Shown: positions 36,903 to 47,441 of the stretch, piece after piece
How positions within the stretch are numbered: position 1 is the stretch's first letter
Layout of the letters: the number at the start of each line of letters is the position of its first letter
Assembly (NCBI GenBank): GCA_016872775.1
Contig: VGZA01000036.1
Coordinates: 1 to 58,583, forward strand
Direction: 5' to 3'
Origin: Planctomycetota bacterium
GTDB lineage: Bacteria > Planctomycetota > Planctomycetia > Pirellulales > Pirellulaceae
DNA: 58,583 nucleotides
Notes under the pieces: model-generated
What the model saw: the letters and a program-made list of their open reading frames with translations, nothing else
What the model was told of the DNA's origin: nothing
The model's database searches: none
Position numbers and translations under genes: made by a program

Positions 36903-39900
36903 ATGTTCTCAATCGACTTTGCCTTCGACCGCCCTTGGTATCTGCTATTGCTGCTGGGTCTTCCGGTGCTCTGGATCGTCAGCTTCCGCAGTCTTTCCGG
37001 TCTGGGGCCCTGGCGGCGATTGGCGGCTCTCGCGCTGCGAACCGCAGTGTTTACCGCCATCGTACTGGCACTGGCGGAGATCCAGTTCCGCAAGACCAGC
37101 GACAAGCTCACCGTCCTCTATCTGCTCGATCAATCCCAGAGCATCCCGCAAGTTCAGCGCGACGCGATGCTGGAATACGTCCGTCGCGAAGTCGACCGGC
37201 ACCGCAATTCCGATCGCGGCGATCTTGCCGGGATCATCGCCTTTGCTCGCGACGCGGTGGTCGAGATCCACCCGTTTGACGACAGCATCAACGCCTCGCG
37301 ACTTGAAACGCTGGTGCGGATGCGGCAGGATGCGACCAATCTCGACGGCGCGCTCAAACTGGCGCAGGCCCTGTTTCCCGGCGACACCGCCAAGCGGGTC
37401 GTGATCGTGACCGACGGCAATGAAAATCTCGGGAACGCCCTGATCACGGCCAAGTCCCTCTCCGATGATGGTATCGGCATCGATGTGGTACCGGTCAAAC
37501 TGGAGACGTTGCAGGAAGTCGCGATCGAGAAGATCAGTTTGCCTTCGGATATCCGCCGTGGTCAGCCATTCGAATCGACCGTGGTTGTCAACAACTATTC
37601 GACCGCCCCGTCCTCGGGTGTACTCAGGGTAAAACGCAAAATCGGCCAGCAGGAAGAACTGGTCAGCGAGGAGCCGGTGGTATTGCCGTCGGGCAAGCAG
37701 GTGTTCCGTTTTCAGCAGCGGCTGGATGATCCAGCGGTGTACACCTATGAAGCGGAGTTTGTCCCCTCCACAGCGCAAGACGACGCCTTGACGCAGAACA
37801 ACAAGGGCTCGACGTTTGTGCATGTGCGAGGCAGGGGGCGCGTGCTGTTTATCGAGGACGTGGAGAACCCCGGAACATTCGACTTCCTCGTCAAGCGGCT
37901 GCAGGCGATGAATATCGAGGTCACGCTACAGTCCACCGATCAGCTGTTTACGAGCCTGGCGGAATTGCAAGGATATGACACGGTGGTGCTGGCGAATGTG
38001 CCGCGCACGGGAGGCGATCGCACGGAGTCGCTGGCGTCGTTCAGCACCGAGCAGATCCAGATGCTGGTGCGGAACACGGAGCAGATGGGTTGCGGGCTGG
38101 TCATGATTGGCGGTCAAAACAGCTATGGCGCCGGCGGATGGGCCAATACGGAACTGGAAAAAGCGATGCCGGTCGATTTTCAGATCAAGAACCAGAAGAT
38201 TCAGGCGGTCGGCGCGCTGGTGATGGTGATGCATGCCTCCGAATTGGCGCAGGGCAATTACTGGCAGAAAGTCGTCGGTCAACAGTCGATCAAGACGCTG
38301 GGACCGATGGACTACTGCGGCGTGATTCACTGGGACGATTTTGGCCAGAAGGAGTCCTGGCTGTGGGGGGGCAACAAGGGCTTAGTCAAAGTCGGCCAGA
38401 ATCGGTTAATGATGTTGGGGAAACTCGATCGGATGACGCCGGGCGACATGCCGCAATTCGAGCCGGCGATGAAGATCGCGCTCGCCGCATTCAATCAGAC
38501 CAACGCTTCGGTCAAGCATATGATCATGATCAGTGACGGAGACCCTTCGCCGCCCGGAAACAAGATTCTCGCCGACTTCGTCAAAGCGGGAGTCCAGGTC
38601 TCGACGGTGGCGATCGGTACGCATGGGCCGCCGGGCAGTACGCCGCTGAAGAACATCGCCGACCGAACGGGCGGTAAGTACTACGTCGTCAGTAACCCGC
38701 AGGCGTTGCCCACGATTTATCAGCGCGAGGTGCGCAAGATTGCTCGACCGCTGATCAAACAACTGGAGAATGTTCCGCCGCGGATCGTTTCCCAGCATGA
38801 AATGCTGGTCGGCATTGACGAACCGCTTCCGCCGTTGACCGGGTTTGTGATGACCACGGTCAAGGAGAATCCGCTGGTGGAAGTACTGATCCGATCTCCC
38901 GAGCCGACGGATGCCGAAAACGCCACAATCCTGGCCAGTTGGACGTATGGATTGGGCAGGGCCGTGGCTTTGACGACGGATGCCGGCCAGAGTTGGGCGG
39001 TGCCGTGGACAGGTTGGCCGAACTACGACAAGTTTTTCAGCCAGGTGATTCGCTGGTCGATGCGGCCGGTGGAGGGCCAGGACAAGTTCAGCATCGCGAC
39101 CAATGTCAAGGACGGCAAGGTTCAGGTGGTGGTGACCGCCTACGACAAAGACGACGAATTTCTGAACTTTCTACCGATGTCGCTGACGGTGATTAGTCCC
39201 GATCTGGAAGCGAAATCGATGAAAGCCGAGCAAGTGGCGCCGGGCCGGTACGTGGCCGAGTTTCCGGCCGATCATGCGGGCAGCTATTTTGTGACGGTGA
39301 ATGCCGGGAAGGACAACCCGCCCTTGATCAGCGGCGTCAACGTTCCTTATTCGGCCGAATTTCGCGACCATGAGACCAACGTGCCGCTGCTGACCAACCT
39401 GGTGAGCCTCAAGCCGAAATCGGGGGAATCCGGCCGATTGATTGAAGGATCGCTACGCAACGACGCGCTCGACGACCTGTTGCGCGTCGACACGTTTCGC
39501 GCGAATTTGATGCGCGCGATCAGCAGCCAGAACATCTGGCCGCTGGTACTGGTGATTGCCTCGTGCGTCTTCTTCGCGGACGTGTTCATCCGCCGCGTTT
39601 CGATCAGTTTCGACTGGGCGATCGCTACGTGGGTCTTTTTCACCACGCGGGTCATGGGCCGCAAGGCGGAACCGATGGCGGATACCCGGTTGGAACGACT
39701 GCGTAGTCGCAAAGCGCAGGTCGCCGAGCATCTGGACGATCGTCGCTCCGCGGCTCGTTTCGAGCCGGCGGAAACGGCGGCGCCGGCGCGAGCCCTATCG
39801 GAGATCATCGATGACGAGTCGGCGGGGCCGGCGTCGCGCGCGGCGCCCCCGGCGGCTTCGCATTCCCTGAGCCCGGCGCAGACCGAACAGGAGACGTATA

Positions 39901-39980
39901 CGTCGCGACTGTTGAAAGCGAAGCAGAAAGCCCGGCGCGACAGTCCGCCGCCGGCGGATGCGGGACCCGACACCCCTTGA
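36903..39980 (+). CDS. Membrane protein with two VWA-like domains and a GATase1-like middle
   Basis: 1025 residues. Two membrane helices at the start (YLLLLLGLPVLWIVSF; AVFTAIVLALAEI), then a VWA domain with an intact MIDAS opening DQSQS (76-80). A beta-rich part is followed by a glutamine-amidotransferase-like fold (VLFIEDVENPGTFDFLV, MGCGLVMIGGQNSYGAGGW) as in related planctomycete proteins. A second VWA-like domain (VKHMIMISDGDPSPP, VSTVAIGTHGPPG) seems to lack the first MIDAS motif. A C-terminal helix (IWPLVLVIASCVFFADVFI) and a charged cytoplasmic tail end the protein. ATG 36903 is preferred to GTG 36900 because GGGAG is better spaced. It opens the VWA/MoxR cluster. Confidence 0.87.
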   Translation: MFSIDFAFDRPWYLLLLLGLPVLWIVSFRSLSGLGPWRRLAALALRTAVFTAIVLALAEIQFRKTSDKLTVLYLLDQSQSIPQVQRDAMLEYVRREVDRHRNSDRGDLAGIIAFARDAVVEIHPFDDSINASRLETLVRMRQDATNLDGALKLAQALFPGDTAKRVVIVTDGNENLGNALITAKSLSDDGIGIDVVPVKLETLQEVAIEKISLPSDIRRGQPFESTVVVNNYSTAPSSGVLRVKRKIGQQEELVSEEPVVLPSGKQVFRFQQRLDDPAVYTYEAEFVPSTAQDDALTQNNKGSTFVHVRGRGRVLFIEDVENPGTFDFLVKRLQAMNIEVTLQSTDQLFTSLAELQGYDTVVLANVPRTGGDRTESLASFSTEQIQMLVRNTEQMGCGLVMIGGQNSYGAGGWANTELEKAMPVDFQIKNQKIQAVGALVMVMHASELAQGNYWQKVVGQQSIKTLGPMDYCGVIHWDDFGQKESWLWGGNKGLVKVGQNRLMMLGKLDRMTPGDMPQFEPAMKIALAAFNQTNASVKHMIMISDGDPSPPGNKILADFVKAGVQVSTVAIGTHGPPGSTPLKNIADRTGGKYYVVSNPQALPTIYQREVRKIARPLIKQLENVPPRIVSQHEMLVGIDEPLPPLTGFVMTTVKENPLVEVLIRSPEPTDAENATILASWTYGLGRAVALTTDAGQSWAVPWTGWPNYDKFFSQVIRWSMRPVEGQDKFSIATNVKDGKVQVVVTAYDKDDEFLNFLPMSLTVISPDLEAKSMKAEQVAPGRYVAEFPADHAGSYFVTVNAGKDNPPLISGVNVPYSAEFRDHETNVPLLTNLVSLKPKSGESGRLIEGSLRNDALDDLLRVDTFRANLMRAISSQNIWPLVLVIASCVFFADVFIRRVSISFDWAIATWVFFTTRVMGRKAEPMADTRLERLRSRKAQVAEHLDDRRSAARFEPAETAAPARALSEIIDDESAGPASRAAPPAASHSLSPAQTEQETYTSRLLKAKQKARRDSPPPADAGPDTP

Positions 39981-40112
39981 GGATTCCAGCGACGGTCGAC
40001 CCCGCGCGCCGCAGGTTGCTCCCGCGGGCGCTTGGGCCGATGCCACGATCGGCCTTCCAACCACTTACAACGATCCTGACCGCACAGCCCTTGAACCGAT
40101 TGAGGAGAATTC

Positions 40113-41141
40113 ATGAGTATTGGTGCAACGTTGCAGCAGCAATCCGAGGAATTTCGACAGCGGTATCACGCCGTCCGCGAACAGATCGGACGCGTGATCG
40201 TCGGGCACGATGAGATCGTGCATGGCGTGCTCACCTGCATGTTCGTCGGCGGACATTGTCTGCTGGAAGGTGTCCCGGGACTTGGGAAGACGATGCTGAT
40301 TCGAACCCTGGCCCAGACACTCAACCTGCATTTCTCGCGCATCCAGTTTACGCCCGACCTGATGCCCTCCGATATCCTGGGCACGAACATGGTCGTGGAA
40401 TCGCCGGATGGCAAGCGGATGTTTGAATTCCAGAAGGGACCAATTTTCACGCAGATCTGCCTGGCGGACGAAATCAACCGCGCGACGCCCAAGACCCAGT
40501 CAGCGCTGCTGGAAACGATGCAGGAGGGGACGGTCACGGCCGCCGGCACGCGCTACGTGCTGGACAAGCCGTTTTTTGTCATGGCGACACAGAACCCGAT
40601 CGAGCAGGAAGGAACCTACCCGCTGCCGGAAGCCCAGCTTGACCGGTTCTTTTTCAAGCTGGTAGTCGGCTATTCGTCGCGCGAAGAGTTGTCGACCATC
40701 ATCGATCGCACGACACGCGGTGTGCAGATCGAACCGGAAAAAGTCATGGACGGGGAGGAAATCCGCAAATGGCAGCGGCTAGTTCGCGATGTCGTACTGG
40801 CCCAACACGTGCAGGATTATATCGTGCGGCTCGCCCTGGCGACCCATGTCGACGGACCATTCGCGTTGCCCGTGACTAACAAGTACTTGCGCTGGGGATG
40901 CAGCCCGCGCGGCGCGCAATCGGTCGCACTGGCGTCCAAAGTCCGCGCGTTACTCGAGGGACGATTCAACGTCAGTTTCGAGGATGTTCGCCGGGTCTTT
41001 CTCCCGGCCATGCGTCATCGGGTCATTCTGAATTTCGAGGCCCAGGCGGAGGGAATCGACACCGATCATGTACTGCTGGAAATCCTGGAGAAGCTCCCTG
41101 AAAAAGGCGACGACGCTCCCGTGGCCGCGCTGTTGAAATAG
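40113..41141 (+). CDS. MoxR-family AAA+ ATPase
   Basis: 342 residues. Walker A GVPGLGKT (53-60), Walker B LADEINRATPKTQSALLETM with the MoxR hallmark ATQNPIEQEGTYPLPEAQLD following, then the C-terminal helical lid. GGAG precedes the ATG. MoxR ATPases act as chaperones with VWA-domain partners, assembling or activating metal-dependent or envelope complexes. The partners here are evident: DUF58 and two VWA membrane proteins on either side. Confidence 0.95.
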   Translation: MSIGATLQQQSEEFRQRYHAVREQIGRVIVGHDEIVHGVLTCMFVGGHCLLEGVPGLGKTMLIRTLAQTLNLHFSRIQFTPDLMPSDILGTNMVVESPDGKRMFEFQKGPIFTQICLADEINRATPKTQSALLETMQEGTVTAAGTRYVLDKPFFVMATQNPIEQEGTYPLPEAQLDRFFFKLVVGYSSREELSTIIDRTTRGVQIEPEKVMDGEEIRKWQRLVRDVVLAQHVQDYIVRLALATHVDGPFALPVTNKYLRWGCSPRGAQSVALASKVRALLEGRFNVSFEDVRRVFLPAMRHRVILNFEAQAEGIDTDHVLLEILEKLPEKGDDAPVAALLK

Positions 41142-41179
41142 GCTGTTGAAATAGTCGGAGTCGAAACAGGAACCGATCG

Positions 41180-42076
41180 ATGAGTTCTTCCGCGGCCGCA
41201 CCCGCACTGCTCAGCCCGCAATTGCTGGCGCAACTCGAACATCTGGAACTGGTGACGCGCAAAGTCTTCCGCGGCCGGATGAAAGGCGAACGGCGCAGCA
41301 AGCGCAAGGGGCAAAGCGTTGAGTTCGCCGACTTCCGCAACTACGTGCCCGGCGACGATCTGCGCTTTGTCGACTGGAATCTCTACGCGCGGCTCGACAA
41401 GCTGTTCATCAAACTGTTCCTCGAAGAGGAGGACCTGCATTTCTACGCCTTGATTGACGGCAGCCCCTCGATGGAATTCGGCGACCCGACCAAGCTGCAT
41501 TTTGCCAGGCAACTGGCCGCCGCGCTGGGATTTATCGGCCTCTGCCGAGCCGATCGGGTGAAGATCGAATTTCTGGGCCAATCGCGCACGAATGCCGGGC
41601 CCGTGTTGCGCGGTAGAAAAAGCCTGTACCGAATGCTGGAATACCTTGAATCTCCGCCGCCCACGACGACTACGAATCTCGCCGCGGGCACGAAAGAGTT
41701 CTGCCTGCGGAATTCAGGGCGGGGAATTCTGGTTCTGATCACCGATCTGATGGATAAGTCGGGGTACGAATCAGCGTTGCGGTTCCTGCTCGCCCAGCAA
41801 ATGGATGTCTATCTGATTCACGTACTCTGTCCTGAGGAATTAAACCCTGAGCTGCGAGGGGATTTGAAGTTGATCGATTGCGAGGACCGGGACGTCGCGG
41901 AAGTCACGGCCAGTCGCCCGCTGCTCGACCGCTACCAGAAAACGCTGGCCGCCTTCATCGAGGGCGCTCGCGAATACTGCACGCGACGTGGAATGAGCTA
42001 CCTGTTGGCCAATACCCAGACCCCGGTGGAACAGCTCGTCGCCAATTACCTTCGGCAGCGGGGGTTGGTGCGATGA
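41180..42076 (+). CDS. DUF58 / VWA-like protein
   Basis: 298 residues. The DUF58 signature RGRMKGERRSKRKGQSVEFA, DFRNYVPGDDLRFVDWNLYA is followed by a VWA-like half with DGSPS (93-97). Cytoplasmic, no membrane segment. In MoxR operons DUF58 proteins are the usual adaptor between the ATPase and membrane VWA proteins. It starts 38 bases after the MoxR stop and its TGA overlaps the next ATG (ATGA), so the ratio to the following membrane protein is probably set by coupling. Confidence 0.95.
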   Translation: MSSSAAAPALLSPQLLAQLEHLELVTRKVFRGRMKGERRSKRKGQSVEFADFRNYVPGDDLRFVDWNLYARLDKLFIKLFLEEEDLHFYALIDGSPSMEFGDPTKLHFARQLAAALGFIGLCRADRVKIEFLGQSRTNAGPVLRGRKSLYRMLEYLESPPPTTTTNLAAGTKEFCLRNSGRGILVLITDLMDKSGYESALRFLLAQQMDVYLIHVLCPEELNPELRGDLKLIDCEDRDVAEVTASRPLLDRYQKTLAAFIEGAREYCTRRGMSYLLANTQTPVEQLVANYLRQRGLVR

Positions 42077-44055
42077 GCGAGTTCTTCAGCAATACGCTCA
42101 GTCTGCCGCAGTGGGCGCTGCTGCTCGCCGTCCCACCGGCGATCTTGATCCTGTACTTCCTCAAGTTGAAACGCCAGCCGCTGGAGGTTCCCAGCACGTT
42201 TCTCTGGAGCCGCACGATCGAGGACCTGCATGTCAACTCGATCTGGCAGAAATTGCGGCAGAGTCTGCTGTTGTTTCTGCAGTTGCTGCTGGTGGCCCTG
42301 GTGGTGCTGGCCTGCCTGCGACCCGGTTGGCAAAGTTCCAAGCTGACCGGAAGCCGGTTCATCTTCCTGCTCGACACTTCCGCCAGCATGGGGGCCACCG
42401 ATGTCGCGCCCAGCCGACTGGGGCACGCCAAACGGCGTGCCGCGGAACTGATCGACCAGATGAAGTACGGCGAGGAGGCGACCATCATGACGTTTTCCGA
42501 CGAGGCGCGTACGAGCCGTTCTTTTACCGACAATCGGCGGATGTTGCAGGCGCTGGTCCGGGAGATCGAGGTGACCACGCACACAACCGACATTTCCGAC
42601 GCGTTGCGCGTCGCCGCCGGCCAGGCGAACACGGCGCAGAGCGGAGACCCCAACAATCCGCAGGACCAACGTGTCGCCGAAGCCCGACCGACGACCGTCT
42701 ATATCTTCTCGGATGGCGGCATTGGAGCGGTCGAGGATGTGACGTTGGGCCGTCTGGAAGTTCGCTACGTCGCCATTGGCCAGTCGACGCCGGACAACGT
42801 CGCGGTCACGGCGTTCAGTGTCGATCGCAACCCGGAGCGAGCGGACGAACTGCAGGCGTTTGGACGCGTCGAAAATTTTGGCTTCGAAGCCCGGGAAGTA
42901 TCGGTGTCGTTGTACCTCGACGGCCAGCTGCAGGACGCGCAAAAATTGAACCTGGAGCCGCAGGCCGGTTCGGGAGTTCAATTCCAGTTACGTGACGTCG
43001 AGCAGGGCCAGCTCAAACTGCTGGTCGACATTCAAGACGATCTGGAGATCGACAATCAGGCGTTCGCGGCGATTGACGCGCCGCGGCCCAGCCGTGTCCT
43101 GATGGTCACGCGCGGCAACGACAGTTGGCGGAGAGCGCTCAGCACCGACGTGGCCCGCCGCCTGGCGGACGTGGTGTTTGTCGAACCGTCCTATCTGGAA
43201 TCGAAAGCGTATCTCGACGAGTCCGATCTCGGCCAATACGACCTGATCATCTACGACCAGTGTCAGCCACCGCGGATGCCGCAGGCGAATACGATGTTTC
43301 TCGGAGATCTGCCGCCGGCCGGCGGCTGGTCGCGCGAGGAAAGCACGGCACCGCCGTCCATTCTCGATTGGGAACGAACCCATCCGCTGATGCAGTTGCT
43401 GGAACTGGGAAATGTGAGGATCGTGGAGGCGTCCGCGGTGAAACCGCCCGTCGGCGGGCTGGCACTCATGGATTCAACCGCCGGAACGCTGATCGGTCTG
43501 GCGGAACGCCAGGCGTTCCAGGACGTGGTGATCGGATTCGCGTTTGTGGGCCGCGATCCGGCCGGGGACCCGATCCCGAATACCGATTGGCCCCGGTTCT
43601 TCAGCTTTCCGATTTTTGTGCAGAATGTGCTGCAATACCTGGGCAATTCCGGAACCGCGACCAGCGCACCCTCCGTCCGGCCGGGAAGCCCCGTTCGGCT
43701 GCGGGCGACGGGGGCCGTCGGTACCCTGAAAATCGTCAGCCCGTCGGGCAGCGAATCGACCTTGAAGCGGGAAGGCCAGACCGGATTTACGTACACCATG
43801 ACCGACGAACTGGGTGTTTACTCGGTCTACGAGACGAATGACCGCCAGCCGACGAGCCACTTTGTCGTCAACCTGTTCCACGCCCGGGAAAGCAACCTGG
43901 TGCCCGCGGAGCAGCTGGCAATCGGTTCGACGGAGATCAAGCGGGAAACAGGAACCGCCCTGGCGCGTCGTGAAATGTGGAAATGGATCCTGGCTGCCGC
44001 GCTGGTAGTGCTCATTTTCGAGTGGTACGTGTATAATCGTCGGGTCTATTTTTGA
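42073..44055 (+). CDS. BatA-like membrane protein with VWA domain
   Basis: 660 residues. BatA-type N-terminus ([40 protein letters not shown]) with two membrane helices, then VWA with an intact MIDAS opening [12 protein letters not shown] (101-105) and [12 protein letters not shown] long periplasmic beta-rich part follows, and a final helix near the C-terminus ([20 protein letters not shown]). It probably places its VWA domain beside the membrane where MoxR and DUF58 can act. It overlaps DUF58 by four bases. Confidence 0.9.
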   Translation: MSEFFSNTLSLPQWALLLAVPPAILILYFLKLKRQPLEVPSTFLWSRTIEDLHVNSIWQKLRQSLLLFLQLLLVALVVLACLRPGWQSSKLTGSRFIFLLDTSASMGATDVAPSRLGHAKRRAAELIDQMKYGEEATIMTFSDEARTSRSFTDNRRMLQALVREIEVTTHTTDISDALRVAAGQANTAQSGDPNNPQDQRVAEARPTTVYIFSDGGIGAVEDVTLGRLEVRYVAIGQSTPDNVAVTAFSVDRNPERADELQAFGRVENFGFEAREVSVSLYLDGQLQDAQKLNLEPQAGSGVQFQLRDVEQGQLKLLVDIQDDLEIDNQAFAAIDAPRPSRVLMVTRGNDSWRRALSTDVARRLADVVFVEPSYLESKAYLDESDLGQYDLIIYDQCQPPRMPQANTMFLGDLPPAGGWSREESTAPPSILDWERTHPLMQLLELGNVRIVEASAVKPPVGGLALMDSTAGTLIGLAERQAFQDVVIGFAFVGRDPAGDPIPNTDWPRFFSFPIFVQNVLQYLGNSGTATSAPSVRPGSPVRLRATGAVGTLKIVSPSGSESTLKREGQTGFTYTMTDELGVYSVYETNDRQPTSHFVVNLFHARESNLVPAEQLAIGSTEIKRETGTALARREMWKWILAAALVVLIFEWYVYNRRVYF

Positions 44056-44084
44056 AACGGTGCGATGAGGGAGTCAAGCAGAAG

Positions 44085-44525
44085 ATGAAGGTTGCAACGA
44101 TCGAAACCAGTCGCGGTGTCATCCGGCTGGAACTGTATGCGGACAAAGCGCCCAAGACGGTGGCAAATTTCGAACAGCTGGCCCAGAAGGGATTTTATAA
44201 CGGACTGAAGTTCCATCGAGTCATCGCGGACTTCATGATCCAGACGGGATGTCCGCAGGGCACGGGTACGGGCGGCCCCGGCTACCAGTTCGAGGATGAA
44301 TTCCATCCCGATCTGAAGCACGAGGGCGCGGGAGTGCTATCGATGGCCAATCGCGGGCCAAATACCAATGGCAGTCAGTTTTTCATTACGCACGTGGCCA
44401 CTCCCCATCTCAACGGAAAGCACTCGGTTTTTGGGCGCGTCATCGAAGGCCAGGATGTCGTGGACAGTATGCGGCAGGGCGACGTGATGCGCAAAGTCAC
44501 CATCTCGGAGGAAACGACTGCGTGA
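44085..44525 (+). CDS. Cyclophilin-type peptidyl-prolyl cis-trans isomerase
   Basis: 146 residues, no signal peptide, so cytoplasmic. Cyclophilin fold with [20 protein letters not shown] (catalytic Arg), [12 protein letters not shown] and [20 protein letters not shown]. It accelerates proline isomerisation during folding. The ATG at 44085 has GGGAG eleven bases upstream and is preferred to a TTG at 44052. It lies 29 bases after the BatA-like gene and overlaps the next gene by four bases (GTGA), hence part of the cluster. Its presence fits a folding or quality-control theme (inference). Confidence 0.93.
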   Translation: MKVATIETSRGVIRLELYADKAPKTVANFEQLAQKGFYNGLKFHRVIADFMIQTGCPQGTGTGGPGYQFEDEFHPDLKHEGAGVLSMANRGPNTNGSQFFITHVATPHLNGKHSVFGRVIEGQDVVDSMRQGDVMRKVTISEETTA

Positions 44526-45568
44526 GAACGCGAAGGATTGCGTTGACGATTCTGAACCTGATTTTCACAACTTGCATCGGGAAAGCCGCTCTGGGGCTGG
44601 AACGGCCTTTGTACCAGTTTGCTCGCGGCGTTCCCCAGGAAGCCGCGATCGAGTTTTACAGCGTGCAGCGTTCGCCGTCGTTGCCCGTCGATTCCGACGA
44701 GGCTTCCTTGCGCGCCATTCTGGCGACGCGGCCGGGATTAAACGCTTCCTTGACGACCGTTCAGGTCGACGAGTTAACAGGTCGCGAGTCGTTGCCCGAT
44801 TTTCTCCAGCCGGTCTGGGAGTCGTTCGGCGACCAGATTGCGAACCGGCCTGGGTCATTGGTGATCGGGTTCGGCCATCGCATCCTGCATCGTGGCGAAC
44901 TGAGGGAATTGGCAATCGCGAGTTTGCTCGATTCGCCGTTTCGACGCCGCCTCGCGGCGGAGCTGAACCGGGGGTCGGGGCTGGCGTTGGCCTGGATCGC
45001 CGCCGACGATCCTGAACAGGACGCGATACTTGGTCAGCGCATCGATCAGGCGTTGCGTGAATACTCAAGGGCCGATGCAAAGCGTCAGCGGTTAAGCGTG
45101 TTGCGCCTGGATCCTGGTGGATTCGAGGAGCTTTGGACCCGGCGTCTGTTTCAGATGCTCTGCAATCGGTCCGATTTCTCCGACTGCGGTGCTGTCGCCG
45201 TACTGTTTGGTCGTGGTCGGGTATGGAACTGCATTGCCGGCGACGAATTGACGGCGAAACAATTGGCGGTCGAGTTGGCCGATGTATCGCGGCCGGTGTC
45301 CGCGTGGGACGGGGACCTTCCCGGCGTGGCTTTACCGGTTGAGTACGTATGGTCGTTCGATGCGGAGGATCGCGCGGGGAAGGGCTCGACGTCGCATCAG
45401 GTCGCCAAGCCGTCGGTGTCGTCGATCGTACCCGCCGATGCAGCGCTGCCAACCGCCCCGGCGCCACCCGGTGCCGCCGATTGGTTCGTGCGGGCGTTGC
45501 CGACGATGATCGCGGGTGTCATGGCGGTGTTTTTTTGGGCGATTTTCGCGGTATTACGATCACGTTGA
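44522..45568 (+). CDS. Exported, membrane-anchored protein of unknown function
   Basis: 348 residues from GTG 44522, overlapping the cyclophilin stop. An N-terminal signal-like helix ([20 protein letters not shown]) is followed by about 270 residues of soluble, acidic sequence, a Pro/Ala-rich linker and a C-terminal membrane helix ([18 protein letters not shown]) ending LRSR. I see no known domain. This topology would tether a periplasmic domain. Its tight coupling to a chaperone and its position just before a protease suggest a role in the same envelope process (inference). Confidence 0.75.
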   Translation: MRTRRIALTILNLIFTTCIGKAALGLERPLYQFARGVPQEAAIEFYSVQRSPSLPVDSDEASLRAILATRPGLNASLTTVQVDELTGRESLPDFLQPVWESFGDQIANRPGSLVIGFGHRILHRGELRELAIASLLDSPFRRRLAAELNRGSGLALAWIAADDPEQDAILGQRIDQALREYSRADAKRQRLSVLRLDPGGFEELWTRRLFQMLCNRSDFSDCGAVAVLFGRGRVWNCIAGDELTAKQLAVELADVSRPVSAWDGDLPGVALPVEYVWSFDAEDRAGKGSTSHQVAKPSVSSIVPADAALPTAPAPPGAADWFVRALPTMIAGVMAVFFWAIFAVLRSR

Positions 45569-45696
45569 CGACGAATTCCAGTTCGATTGCCGCGACAAAT
45601 TGGCCGGCCCGTCTATAATGACCTCAGCCCGGGATCGGTTTGTCGCCGAAATCGGTTGGATGCTGGTTGGTTAATGGCCAGGGATGCTCAGATTCG

Positions 45697-46974
45697 ATGG
45701 ATGCTCCTATTCCGGTTGGAACACCCGAGGACGGCTCGTCACCACATGCCGAGCCTTCGCGCACCGCGTTGCAGCTTCCGTATCCGCCGCCGTTTCATGC
45801 GGAGGCGGTTTATGTCGACGTTGGCGTCGCCGAACGGCAAAACAAGTTATCGCTCTACAAGTTGACCTGGTTGATGACGATTCTGGGGCTGATGCTGGTC
45901 TCGATGTGCATCGGTCCCTATTTCATCGAGCAGTATGAATATGCGCGGGCGCGCGGGCGGCAGCGGGCGGAGGTCGAGATCGCCACCTTGCAACTCGCCT
46001 CGTCGCCGGCGCTGGGACTGTCGACGGCGAGTGAACTCGTATCGAAACGGGTCGGGCCCAGCGTGGTTCACATTAATGTTGTCAGCAACGAATCTGCGCC
46101 GAATGACAGCGCATTGCCGGCTCGTCGGTTTCGCGAGGCACAAGGGCAAGGGTCCGGAGTCATCGTCGACGCCGACGGTTATGTGGTCACCAACCGGCAC
46201 GTCGTCGAAGGTGCGCGGGAAATCGACGTCGCGCTCAGTGACGGCCGGCACGTGCCGGCCAAGATCGTGGGACTCGACAGCCTTACCGATCTCGCCGTTT
46301 TGCGGATTGACTCGCGCGATCTGTTCCCGGCCGAATGGGGCGACAGCGACGAACTCGAAGTCGGTGCGATGGTCTGGGCGCTGGGAAGCCCGTTCGGACT
46401 GGAGCGTTCGGTGACGTTTGGAATTCTCAGCGCAAAGCACCGTGCAGGTCGCGCAGGGACTCAGTTCCAGGACCTGATGCAGACCGATGCCGCCGTCAAT
46501 CCCGGGAACAGCGGCGGCCCCCTGGTAGATGTCCACGGGCGGATCGTCGGCATCAATACGGCAATTGTCGGGCAGACATACTCGGGAATAAGCTTCGCCA
46601 TTCCCAGCCAGATCGCGCGGGACGTTGTCACGAGGCTTAAGTCAAATGGGCGCGTCCGACGGGGTTGGCTCGGCCTGGAGCTGGATAACCTCTCGGAAGA
46701 GCGCGCCCGCGATTTAGGCTTGAGCAGTACGCAAGGCGCCTACGTCGGAGGAATTGTTGCTGGAGAGGGGCTGGCATCGCCGGCGGGTACGGCGGGCGTG
46801 CTCCCGGGCGATGTGATCATCAAGTTTGACGGCGCGCCGGTGCTGAGTCGCGAGGCGCTGATCGCACAAGTTGTTCGAACGAGCGTGGACGCGCGGATCG
46901 AACTCGTCATTATCCGGGGCGGCGAAGAAATGCGGCTCCAGGTGACGCTGGGCGAACGTCCGTCGATTCCCTGA
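45697..46974 (+). CDS. Membrane-anchored S1C serine protease with PDZ domain (HtrA/Deg-like)
   Basis: 425 residues. An acidic cytoplasmic N-terminus of about 50 residues and one membrane helix (LTWLMTILGLMLVSMCIGPY) come before a short coil. The trypsin-like domain has a complete triad: His168 (VVTNRHVVEG), Asp198 (DSLTDLAVLRID) and Ser272 (NPGNSGGPL). One PDZ follows (about 330-415; GVLPGDVIIKFDGAPVLS). It should degrade or cleave misfolded envelope proteins. The start at 45697 (MDAPIPVGTPEDG) follows AGGGA about a dozen bases upstream; a longer start at 45640 is less likely. It lies 128 bases after the preceding gene and may have its own promoter. Confidence 0.93.
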   Translation: MDAPIPVGTPEDGSSPHAEPSRTALQLPYPPPFHAEAVYVDVGVAERQNKLSLYKLTWLMTILGLMLVSMCIGPYFIEQYEYARARGRQRAEVEIATLQLASSPALGLSTASELVSKRVGPSVVHINVVSNESAPNDSALPARRFREAQGQGSGVIVDADGYVVTNRHVVEGAREIDVALSDGRHVPAKIVGLDSLTDLAVLRIDSRDLFPAEWGDSDELEVGAMVWALGSPFGLERSVTFGILSAKHRAGRAGTQFQDLMQTDAAVNPGNSGGPLVDVHGRIVGINTAIVGQTYSGISFAIPSQIARDVVTRLKSNGRVRRGWLGLELDNLSEERARDLGLSSTQGAYVGGIVAGEGLASPAGTAGVLPGDVIIKFDGAPVLSREALIAQVVRTSVDARIELVIIRGGEEMRLQVTLGERPSIP

Positions 46975-47011
46975 TTCTCTCACTTTTCAGGTAGGGTGGA
47001 ATTCGCGGCCT

Positions 47012-47392
47012 ATGACCGAACGACCCGATGCGGAAAACTCCCGCGATGCAAACCGCCCCGAAACCGTGGCATGGGAAATCGAAGTAGAGGCTGTGGGGCC
47101 GTTATTGGCAAGCAGCTCGGACGCGTTGTTGCTCGATTGCCGGGAGCCCGACGAGTTCCAGTTCGCCAGGATCCCCGGATCGCGGCTCATTCCGATGAAC
47201 GAAATCCCGGCCCGACTCGACGAAATCGCGGCGTACCGTGAACGGCCGCTGATTGTGCATTGCCATCACGGCGGGCGAAGTCTACGGGTTGTGCAATTCC
47301 TGCGAAAACAAGGATTCCTTCAGGCTCAGAATATGAAGGGAGGAATCGACGCCTGGTCGTGCCGCGTCGATCCGACCATTCCCCGCTACTAA
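47012..47392 (+). CDS. Rhodanese-like domain protein
   Basis: 126 residues, single rhodanese domain: LLLDCREPDEFQFARIPGSR, IPMNEIPARLD, and the active-site loop HCHHGGRS with Cys84, then GIDAW. It may move sulfane sulfur or act as a small redox/thiol protein. It begins 37 bases after the protease and closes the same-strand run before the gene direction changes. Any link to the VWA/MoxR system is positional only. Confidence 0.9.
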   Translation: MTERPDAENSRDANRPETVAWEIEVEAVGPLLASSSDALLLDCREPDEFQFARIPGSRLIPMNEIPARLDEIAAYRERPLIVHCHHGGRSLRVVQFLRKQGFLQAQNMKGGIDAWSCRVDPTIPRY

Positions 47393-47441
47393 GCGACGGA
47401 CCCAAGCTGGGAAGCCGCGGCACGATTCCGGCACGGTGAAT

